Below, one piece after another: positions 33,691-42,890 of a stretch of 64,000 nucleotides of DNA. Location: assembly GCA_037179385.1 (NCBI GenBank), contig CM074180.1:28501455-28565454 (forward strand). The letters are read 5' to 3'. How positions within the stretch are numbered: the first letter of the stretch is position 1; each line of letters begins with the position of its first letter. Below the pieces are notes generated by a model. That model made no database searches. It saw only the letters and a program-made list of their open reading frames with translations, and was not told where the DNA came from. The DNA comes from Holothuria scabra. Lineage: Eukaryota; Echinodermata; Holothuroidea; Aspidochirotida; Holothuriidae. The position numbers were made by a program, and so were the translations under genes.

Positions 33691-34036
33691 ATGACAAGAA
33701 ACGAAAAAATGTATGTGTGGGTGATACTGTAAAGAGTCTCCATGAATCAACTTTTACATGAAAAGTAATTAAAATGATGATGTTATTCTGAGACCAGTAA
33801 CTCTTTGGCTGAACATGCTCTACCACAACAATCGTAAATTAACAATAAATCCTTTCCCAGAGGTTAAAGAATAGAATTCTGGTATATGTCGTTCTCATCA
33901 ATAGCACATGCAAAGTCTGACTACACCCAATTCTGTGAAATCACAGTGTGGGAATGGATTTGTCACCATATTTTGTGTAATAGCAAACTTTGGTTGCCAT
34001 GCAATGACATACTTTACTCTTCTTTTTATCTGGCAG

Positions 34037-34160
34037 GCTTCTCGTGCCCAGATTTTAAACAAAGCCACAGAATATATTGAACATATGAGGAAGAAGAATA
34101 ATTCCCACCAGTCAGATATAGATGATTTGAAGAGACAGAATCATGTCCTGGATCAACAAA
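34037..34160 (+). CDS. max: MAX coding exon 3 (helix 2, leucine zipper)
   Basis: 41 codons plus one base: [20 protein letters not shown], then [20 protein letters not shown] and a final Gln. This is helix 2 and the start of the leucine zipper, residues 50-90, through which MAX dimerises with MYC, MXD, MNT or itself. The polar Gln83-Asn84 pair (QN in vertebrate MAX, used for partner choice) is kept, as is the block DIDDLKRQN. Acceptor TGGCAG|GCT, donor CAACAAA|GTAAGC; the last A begins a codon completed in exon 4 (ATC, Ile; phase 1). Without splicing a stop follows within five codons. Match to the vertebrate exon is residue for residue in length. Confidence 0.98.
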
Positions 34161-34956
34161 GTAAGCAGTCCTGAAAGCAAATTGTATTTTTATGGTGTCA
34201 AAGACTTTTTGGTTTCCCAAAAGGGAAAAAGTATTAGAGTAACACTCCCCCACCTTGCAAAAACTTGATAGGAACCGACTGAAGGTTGCAAAGTTAATAT
34301 TGACAATCAGTAGCTAACAATTTGAATGACTTACCACCTCCCTTGTTTTTTACATTATTGTTAGAGACACACAAAAAGATTCAAATACAGTAGACCATTT
34401 GTCTCATCAATTGTTTGGTGTCATCACATGGCTAGTAGTTCTATACATGCATTATGTAAAGAAATGCCTTTCCCACCTTACAGTAGGAAAATATATTCAT
34501 TGGACCGGTTTCATATTTCTACAGTATATCATTTCCTGCGTAAAAAGTTAATTCCTGTGCTTGGCATACCAGGAATTCTGCCAGAAACACAGGAAAGAAG
34601 GGGTTTAATTACTGCTAAACCCCAAGTCCAAATGGATTCTCTCCTAGGCTTAAGTTACAAGTGAGTTCAGAGGGACAAAAGCTAACTTCTAAATCCCTGT
34701 AAAGTGCAAAGTTCTAACATCACTGAAAAAGTGTCTCTTTTTTAAAAAGAAACCAAACTATTGACGGTTTTAATTTTTATGGAAATAAAAAAAGGGGGGT
34801 GGAGATTTTACCCACCTTCTTTTAGAAGGGAGGAGACAAATCCCCACTTGTGTGCAAAACTAATACAAATCAAGTGGTTGTTGGAAAGTCTAAAGGCTGT
34901 GTTGTATAAAAAAGACTCCAACTCAGATCCTCTAAACATTTCCTGGAGGCCTTTTT

Positions 34957-35979
34957 GATTCCTTGCCAAAGGCAGGCAAGGAATCTATGCGATGGTGATG
35001 TTGTTTGTATGTGTGTGTGTGTGAGTGTGTGTGTGTATGTGTGTTTGTGACACTCCTTTTAATCGCGATATCTTGAGATAGGAATGACCGACTTCATATT
35101 TGGTATATAGATTTGCCATGGTGAGAGGAAGAACCCTATTGCTTTTGGTGGAGGTCAAAGGTCATTTAAGGTCACCAGAGGTCAAAGACCGAAAACCTTG
35201 TAATTGCGATATCTTGAGATAAGAATGTGCGACACTTTTCAAATTTGGTATATAGATTTGCCATGTAGAGAGGAAGGATCCTATTTTTTTTAGTGCAGGT
35301 CAAAGATCATTTGAGGTCACCAGAGATCAAAGAGGGTCCGAAACCTCATAATCGCGATATCTTGAGTTAGGAATGACCGACCCTTTTCATATTTGGTATA
35401 TAGATTTGCCATGGTGAGAGGAAGAACCCTATTGCTTTTGGTGGAGGTCAAAGGTCATTTAAGGTCACCAGAGGTCAAAGACCGAAAACCTTGTATTTGC
35501 GATATCTTGAGATTAGAATGTGCGACACTTTTCAAATTTGGTATATAGATTTGCCATGTAGAGAGGAAGGATCCTATTTTTTTTAGTGCAGGTCAAAGAT
35601 CATTTGAGGTCACCAGAGATCAAAGAGGGTCCGAAACCTCATAATCGCGATATCTTGAGTTAGGAATGACCGACCCTTTCCATATTTGGTATATAGATTT
35701 GCCATGTTGAGGGGAAGAACCCTTTAGTTTTTGGTGGAGGTAAAAGGTCATTTGAGGTCACCAGAAATCAAAGACCAAAACCTTGTAATTGGGATATCTT
35801 GAGATAGGAATGACCGACACTTGTCATATTTGGTATATAGATTTGCCACATTGAGAAGAAGAACCCTATTGTTTTTGGTAGAGGTGAAAGGTCATTTGAG
35901 GTCACCATTTTCAGTGGTTTATGAGGACAACAAAGCACCCCTTTTCCGCAAGGAATCACGAAGCCTTTTGGCTTTCTGG
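34957..35979 (+). mobile_element. Helentron/HINE-like element, copy C (complete, short)
   Basis: 1,023 bp. 5' hairpin GATTCCTTGCC-AAAGGCA-GGCAAGGAATC, TATGCGATGGTGATGTTGT, TG tract, six tandem units (landmark ATTTGGTATATAG near 35,094, 35,240, 35,388, 35,533, 35,681, 35,825), 3' repeat GCAAGGAATC, hairpin AAGCC-TTTT-GGCTT and CTGG. Flanked by T runs on both sides. Units carry AGGTCA-A-AGGTCA, then TTTA, AGGTCA, CCAG, AGGTCA, that is DR1 plus two DR4. Adjacent units alternate as a two-unit (about 293 bp) higher-order repeat. Confidence 0.88.
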
Positions 35980-36015
35980 TTTTGGATCCTGGTCTTTATG
36001 AGGGAACACATACCG

Positions 36016-36277
36016 ATAGACAAAACTGATCAGCACTTATTTTTAGTGACTGTGGACAGCCATTAGTGGGCTGCATCAGCCTTAAATTGTCTTTATATAT
36101 CGTCTTCATGAATTTCAAATGCTCATACTCAGTGAAATCGAAGGAATCAAGATACAGTTTAGTGTAAAACCATCCATGCTACAGGTAAGCAAGGAAATCG
36201 AAAGATTAAAAGGTAATGGACCCCAGTAATGGCCGACTGAAATCAGACCATAACTTGCTGCCTGGATTTGTCCATAG
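36016..36277 (+). mobile_element. TA-target MITE (AGACGAATCCG family)
   Basis: Begins ATAGACAAAACTGATCAGC and ends CTGGATTTGTCCATAG, with the interior TTTTTAGTGACTGT, GCCATTAGTGGGCTGCATC, TAAGCAAGGAAATCGAAAG and GGACCCCAGTAATGGCCGAC. Confidence 0.75.
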
Positions 36278-37084
36278 AGGCTTTTCATATGATGTCATAA
36301 AACTTCCAAGCAGCCATGCTTGAGTACGTGCTACTACACAGTAGACCCACACTTGCCATGCTTGCTGAATCATTGTGTACATGCCAAGTGAACCACAGTG
36401 CACACTGTGTGGTGTATTCAGCACATAGACATATTGTATGTACTTGGAATGAGTGTTCACCAGCATAGCAGACCCATGACATAATCACAAAACCTCTATA
36501 TTTCATTAATTACTTATCACTTGTCATTATCTACCCACAGATTTTTTATCCTTCCACTTTTTGAAGGGCCAAGGTAATTTCTGGCAAGTGTCCTTTTGAA
36601 AAACACATAGCAGTGCTTTTGATTTCCAGCTTTGAGGCATTGGATGAGATTTATTTTTTTGTGTCCCTTAATTGAGTAGTGGGATGCATGATTTTGAAGT
36701 TGGGTGTAAAACCCGGGTTCCTTCATTGAAATGGTCACATTAGAAGACGGGGAAAAGTCTGGCAAAAAAACATATTTCTACTGTAGGTTTGGAAAACTCT
36801 TGAAATTTATGGAGATTTTGTGAAGTCATGGAAAAGTTATCTACATTTTCCAAAAGTGACATTGTTCTGTCATCAATTGAAATATTAAAATGTGTTCTCA
36901 CTGGAAATAACAAAATGTGTTATCATCAGCTCAAATTTTTTGAACATTTTATGTAAAAGATGAAGAAGAAGAAGATCATGGAAATTCTCGATGAATATGA
37001 TCCTAGGGAAACCTGTGGAAATTAATTTTCTTTTGTTTTTCAGTGTCTTATCATCCATCTTCGTGTTTTTTCTTCATAATTTTT

Positions 37085-39684
37085 GGTTTCGATGAAAAGA
37101 GAAACCTATGCATTCATGATGGCGTGTGTGTGTTTGTATGTGCGTGTGTATGTATGTGTGTATGTGTTTGTGTGTATGTGTGTGTGTATTTGTGACACTT
37201 TGCTTGTTTACACGATATCTTGAGAAGGAAAGATCTGACAATTCTCAAACTTGGTACACAGGTACCCCATACTGAGAGGAAGAACCCTATATATTTTGGT
37301 TAAGGTCAAAGGTCATCTGGGGTCACAGGGGGTCAAAAACCAAAATCCTTGTTTACACAATATCTCAAGATAGGAAAGTTGCATTAATTTCAAACTTAAT
37401 ATGTTGATGTGTTATGATGTAAGGAAGAACCCTATTCAATCAATTCAATTTGAAAGTAGATATGTTGATGCGTTTTGATGTAAGGAAGGACCCTATTGGT
37501 TTTTATGGAGGTCAAAGGTTATTTGGGGTCACCTGGGGTCCAACCCCGAAATCCTTGTTTACACGATACCCCATACTGAGAGGAAGAACCCTATATATTT
37601 TGGTTGAGGTCAAAGCTCATCTGGGATCACAGGGGGTCAAAAACCAAAATCCTTGTTTACACAATATCTCAAGATAGGAAAGTTGCATTAATTTCAAACT
37701 TGATATGTTGATGTGTTATGATGTAAGGAAGAACCCTATTGGTTTTTATGGAGGTCAAAGGTTATTTGGGGTCACCTGGGGTCCAACCCCGAAATCCTTG
37801 TTTACACGATACATCATGGTAGGAGACTTGGATTAATTTCAAACTTGATATGTTGATGCGTTAGGATGTAAGAAAGAACCCTATTGATTTTGGTGGAAGT
37901 CAAAGATCATTTGGGGTCATGTGGGGTCAAACCCCGAAATCCTTGTTCACGCTATATCTCAAGGTAGGAAACTTGGATTTGATCTGACAGTTCTCAAACT
38001 TGGTACACAGATACCCCATACTGAGAGGAAGAACCCTATATATTTTGCTTGAGGTCAAAGCTCATCTGGGATCACAGGGGGTCAAAAACCGAAATCCTTG
38101 TTTACACAATATCTCAAGATAGGAAAGTTGCATTAATTTCAAACTTGATATGTTGATGCGTTATGATGTAAGAAAGAACCCTATTGATTTTGGTGGAGGT
38201 TCAAGTTCATTTGAGGTCAAGTGGGGTCAAACCCCCAAATCCTTGTTTTCACAATATCTCATGGTGGGAAACTTGGATTCATTTCAAACTTTATATGTGG
38301 ATGTGTTATGATGTGAGGAAGAACCCAATTATTTTGGTGGAGGTTCAAGGGCATTTGGGGTCACATGGGGTCAAACCCTGAAATCCTTGTTTACATGATA
38401 CATCATGGTAGGAGACTTGGATTAATTTCAAACTTGATATGTTGATGCGTTAGGATGTAAGAAAGAACCCTATTGACTTTGGTGGAAGTCAAAGATCATT
38501 TGGGGTCATGTGGGGTCAAACCCCGAAATCCTTGTTCACGCTACATCTCAAGGTAGGAAACTTGGATTTGATCTGACAGTTCTCAAACTTGGTACACAGA
38601 TACCCCATACTGAGAGGAAGAACCCTACATATTTTGGTTGAGGTCAAAGCTCATCTGGGATCACAGGGGGTCAAAAACCGAAATCCTTGTTTACACAATA
38701 TCTCAAGATAGGAAAGTTGCATTAATTTCAAACTTGATATGTTGATGCGTTATGATGTAAGAAAGAACCCTATTGATTTTGGTGGAGGTTCAAGTTCATT
38801 TGAGGTCAAGTGGGGTCAAACCCCCAAATCCTTGTTTTCACAATATCTCATGGTGGGAAACTTGGATTCATTTCAAACTTTATATGTGGATGTGTTATGA
38901 TGTGAGGAAGAACCCAATTATTTTGGTGGAGGTTCAAGGGCATTTGGGGTCACATGGGGTCAAACCCTGAAATCCTTGTTTACATGATACATCATGGTAG
39001 GAAAGTTGGATTCATTTCAACCTTGATATGTTGATGCTATATGATGTAAAGAAGAATCCTATTTATTTTGGTGGAGGTCAAGGGTCACGTGGGGTCAAAC
39101 CCCTAAATCGTTGTTTACACTGTATCTCAAGGTAGGAAACTTTGATTCATTTCAAACTTGATATGTTGATGCTTTATGATGTAAGGAAAAACCCAATCAA
39201 TTTTGGTGGAGGTCAAATATCATTTGGGGTCAGAAGGGTATAAATCCTGAGAAACTTTTTAACACAATATCTCAAGGTAGGAAGCTTGGATTGATTTCAA
39301 ACTTAATATGTTGATGGGTTATGATGTAAGGAAAAACCCTTTTGATTTTGGTGAAGGTCAAAGGTCATTTGGGGTTATAGGAGGTCAAACTCAGAAAACC
39401 TTGTTAACACTGTATCTCAAGGTAGGAAACTTGGATTCATTTCAAAATTGAAATGTTGATGCAGTATGATGTAAGCAGCTTGTTTGCAGAATATCTTAAG
39501 GCACAGTATGAAATTTGGCTTTTTGAATATAGAAATGTTTTGGTTAAAGGAAAACCAGTTACTAACAGCCTAACAGGTGGAGTCAAAGGTCACTTTGGGT
39601 CACCAGTTGTTACAAGAAATGTAGCATATCATTAAAAAGAGCATGTATGTATCATCGAAACCTCAATGCGTTTTTGCATTCTGG
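37085..39684 (+). mobile_element. Helentron/HINE-like element, copy D (second subfamily)
   Basis: 2,600 bp with the same plan as copy B but unrelated termini. 5' end GGTTTCGATGA with a GGTTTC/GAAACC hairpin, TATGCATTCATGATGGCGTG, TG tract (about 37,126-37,195), about 15 tandem units, 3' repeat TCATCGAAACC (39,652-39,662, the exact complement of the 5' 11-mer), hairpin AATGC-GTTTTT-GCATT and CTGG (39,681-39,684) before a T run. A 589-bp (four-unit) segment is duplicated (about 37,800-38,400 and 38,390-39,000), which is why two identical 65-aa frames appear 589 bp apart. Sense orientation in MAX intron 3. Confidence 0.88.
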
Positions 39685-40257
39685 TTTTTTTCCTAGGGAG
39701 TGTCACTTCCCGACAAGCTCTAAAGGGTTTCTAAGTGCACTTCCTTTCACACTCTCTGTTACTTATTTACTTTGTGACACTTGTTTTTATCTTGTGTTGT
39801 GATAAACCAAAAATAAATAAATGAAATGAAATCAAGTTGATTCCTAGAGAGCAAGGAATCCTGTAAAACTGCAATGTGCCTGCATCAGAAGTATGCTTCA
39901 ATTCATTATAATTAGGCAATCCAGCAGGTGAGTTCTATAGGTCTATGATTCTGGGGTTGACTTACCTCCAGTCCGGGGGGGGGGGGGAGAAGAGGGAGCA
40001 GGCAGGCTCTTCACCTGTAAAAATTCCCCACCCCAGAATACCAAAAATTACCAGCCCATTTCATTAGATTTAATGTATTTTAGTATATCTCGTTTTTCAT
40101 AGATATCACCCAAAGCTATTTCACCCCGCTTAGTTCCTGGTCTAGCCTCAGACTTTTGTAGGCTACATTGAATCAAGATCAGTAGTATTTCTTAGAGCCT
40201 TGAAACAATGCTCTCCCTAAATTAATTGTCCTTTTTCATTCCTTTCATTTCCTTCAG

Positions 40258-40520
40258 TCCGACTTTTAGAAAAAACAGCAACAGTTCCTGGCAGCAATGA
40301 CTTAGACAGTGCACAACTTGTCAAAAATCCCAAAGGCTCAACAGTTTCTGCATTTGATGGAGGATCTGACTCAGAATCCGACTCATCAGATGGACCCGAG
40401 ACAAAAAGGCTCAAGACAGACCCACCAGACCATCCAAACACAATTTTAGCAGGAAATGTATTGAAAGCTGACCAGGGGATAAAACTTGCAGGCCAGAAAG
40501 ATTCATTAGGGGATAAATAG
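40258..40520 (+). CDS. max: MAX coding exon 4 (zipper end, C-terminal tail)
   Basis: Completes the split Ile codon and adds 86 codons and a TAG at 40,518-40,520. It starts (I)RLLEKTATVPGSNDLD, finishing the leucine zipper, then the block KGSTVSAFDGGSDSESDSSD, which parallels KGSTISAFDGGSDSSSES of vertebrate MAX and is rich in CK2-type acidic serine sites, then a basic PETKRLK cluster (probable nuclear localisation signal), and ends LAGQKDSLGDK. Predicted full length is 177 aa; vertebrate MAX is 160 (151 for the short form), the difference being a longer tail after the basic cluster. Acceptor CCTTCAG|TC, phase 1. Confidence is high from phase agreement and the conserved tail motif. Confidence 0.96.
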
Positions 40521-42654
40521 TATCTGCAGAAGACAACTAATAGTATCTGAAGGTTTCTTATTTGTATTTGAAAATGAAAAATTGATGGAAACCTCCAAAA
40601 TTTTCTACCAAATGTCAGTCACATGAGATGTATAGAAATGTGTCTCTCCTTTTACCTTTCTTTGTGTGTGTGTGTGTTTCTATGTTTTAGTTTTAAATGT
40701 GAAAGAATTCTGTATGTTTGTGAAGACAGTGCAAACAGATGGAACCATTTATAATGTAAGACAGCCACCACAGTAATTGGAAAGCAGGTTAGAGTTTTTG
40801 GCAATAGCTCAGAGAAATCCATCCGTATTTATTTAATTACATCATTTGGGGATGAGATTGGGGTGTGTAAGAGGGCTAGAGGTTGTGAGACTGTTGTGTT
40901 TCTCAAGTATTATTTGCACTTCTTGTTATATTTTATTTGCAGACTAAAGCTCCATCTACTCAAAGGTTTGGTTGAAAGCATCATTTTACATTTGTATTAC
41001 AGTGACAACAGACAAACCTGTGATTGTACTGACTGATTCACCAACAAATTTGAACTACATCCAATATGTTTGGAGGTGTTCAAAAATTTAGCTGCATGTT
41101 TCATCTTCCCAGCATGTTCAAAGATTTGTATGATGGTGGTGATCCTGAACAAATGTATGATTGTGTAAGCGTGGCTTAAAGCATTCAAAATTGGCTTTAA
41201 ATATATCTTTGAATTTGCCTACTCCTTCCACAACTGCAAAGGTCATTCACATAGTGATGTTATTGACTTCAAGGCAAGAAGAGTCACTGATTGGTTTGCA
41301 ATATCATATTTAAATTTTCATACGCTCATCCTCAGTAGATATTTTGATTTGAAAATGTCCACATCTATCTAATTTATTGTACAAATTAGCATTTAGTGTA
41401 CCTACTGTAAAGAGTAGAATTACAAGAGAGTATAAATTTTACAGCATAAAAAATGAAATCTACATGGCCCCTCTACTTACCTCCTGTCCATCATGAGTTC
41501 ACTCTCTATCAGAGACCAAGACTTGCTATTACCTTAATACGCATAAGTTAGGGTTAAAAAGGTGGTTAGGGGGTGGGTATCAGGACATGTAGATTCACAA
41601 ACCATCAAGTTTCAGGGAGTTGTTTCATTCAACTCTTATATCACCATGGCTTGTTTGGTTGTTTATAAATTTAATGTTGAAATTTGTTGATGTTATAGCC
41701 TATTGCTCATTGCTGGACAATTCTTGTACAAATCACATTGCTTTCTTTTGGTTCCTTTTGAAATTGAAAATTTGACCTTGAAAATATCCACATTTTCATA
41801 CAAAGCACACCAATGCAATTAATATTCAAGTTGCACCTGAAACAAAAAAAAAGATGACGTGTTGGTGCAAGGTACTGTACAATGGCATTTAGAAGAACAA
41901 AGAAAAACAAAGACTGTAATAAACATTGTACAAGAATGGCATCACAAAATAAGTGTGCAATAATATGTTTTAAATTGAGTGGATAAATTTCAACATTTAA
42001 ATCACAGCTCAGGAATACTTTGTGAAGATGGGATGTTTTGTGATTTAAGAAGAGTTGCTAGGCTTCATTTCTCTAAATGTAGGTTTTCTGGCCCACATTA
42101 CCAACACCACAGGTTCTGAGCAAAAAGGATGGCTCCTGAAAGGTCATCATTACTTTGTGTTTTTGTAAGATGTATGCCTGGTTACTTTGCAAACGAAGAG
42201 CTTCTAAAGGAACTCATTCATGCAAGGTGAAGCACATTGCCTATAGTACTAAGAGCATACAAACTATCTAACAAAGCTAGTGACTGTTTATTCAGAGGAA
42301 TGAAGCACAATACATAGCTGTCCCAGTTATCAGTTGCTTACTCACTCCTGAACATTGCTTGTGAAAGAGAGGCACAAAAGCATGATGATGGACTTAAAAA
42401 AGAAGTGTTTAGGAAAGGGTCCAGGTTCATTAACATTTAGCTATCTTTCCTAATGCTGAGATCCATTGCTACATCTTAAATTGATTGCAATTTAGCAACC
42501 GATTTTTGAAAAAGATTTCACTAAACTTTAGCGATACATTTTCCTCCAAGTTGTTTTTTGCCAAAGGTTTAGAGATAATTTCTAGTTATCGAGTGACTTA
42601 GCGATGATCGCTAAAATATTGTTAGTGAAACTGGTTCCAGAGTCAAAAGAGCAG
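40521..42654 (+). other. max: Probable MAX 3'UTR and 3' flank
   Basis: AT-rich, no recognised gene. A (TG)8-like tract lies at about 40,663-40,677. AATAAA occurs at 41,918-41,923, but it is inside an interspersed repeat (41,850-42,035), so it may not be the real poly(A) signal; another AATAAA is at 43,175-43,180. The 3' end of the transcript is therefore not determined. Confidence 0.45.
41850..42035 (+). repeat. Unnamed interspersed repeat, copy 3
   Basis: Shares TTGGTGCAAGGT, AACAAAGAAAAACAAAGACT, CAAGAATGGCATCACAAA, TTGAGTGGA and CACAGCTCAGGAAT with 30,776-31,062. Confidence 0.6.
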
Positions 42655-42890
42655 GGCAGTATATTGCTTAATGTGGAGCATTCTTATCTCACCTGGAATG
42701 TGCAGGTTTGATTCGCAGATCTATTCATACCAAAGACGTAAAAAATGGAACCTTCCACCATTGTGAGAAATGCTTTACATAAGCAGCAAAGAAGGGAACT
42801 AATTCAGTGCTCCACAACTGGATAAAGCCTGTGGGTACTTCTAATTAAACCAGAAGGCTTCATGTTGGGGCATACAACTCCAACAAACCA
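42655..42890 (+). mobile_element. tRNA-like SINE
   Basis: Has a B-box-like CAGGTTTGATTCGCAGA followed by ATTCATACCAAAGACGTAAA and GAAATGCTTTACATAAGC, and ends with CTCCACAACTGG..AAAGCC text. It shares the CATACCRAAGAC core with the SINEs at 52,200 and 61,735. Too diverged to be a functional tRNA gene. Confidence 0.6.

Larger units (their letters stand above)
31697..34036 (+). other. max: MAX intron 2 (2.3 kb)
   Basis: GTATGG to TGGCAG. Contains a hAT-like MITE (31,877), the decayed Helentron-like copy E, and a short repeat with TTATATAGCGCC and AGCGCTTTACA at about 33,583-33,690. Reading through the donor gives an open frame to a TAA at 31,946-31,948. Confidence 0.85.
34161..40257 (+). other. 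max: MAX intron 3 (6.1 kb)
   Basis: GTAAGC to CCTTCAG. Dominated by Helentron-like copies C (34,957-35,979) and D (37,085-39,684) and a TA-target MITE (36,016). The TACTGTA-rich zone fades out at about 36.8 kb. No additional exon is seen. Confidence 0.85.

Noticed and set aside
8290..36790. TACTGTA as microRNA target sites (it complements the 5' end of miR-101-type RNAs)
   Set aside because: The word occurs on both strands and in introns, where microRNA targeting is not expected; the match is probably coincidental.
38184..38970. Two identical 65-residue open frames (38,184 and 38,773) and similar frames in other arrays
   Set aside because: They are the 146-bp tandem units read in a chance open frame; the identity reflects a 589-bp DNA duplication, and units elsewhere are closed by stops.
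41918..41923. AATAAA as the MAX poly(A) signal
   Set aside because: It lies inside an interspersed repeat also found at about 30,850, so its position is not specific to the gene; left undetermined.
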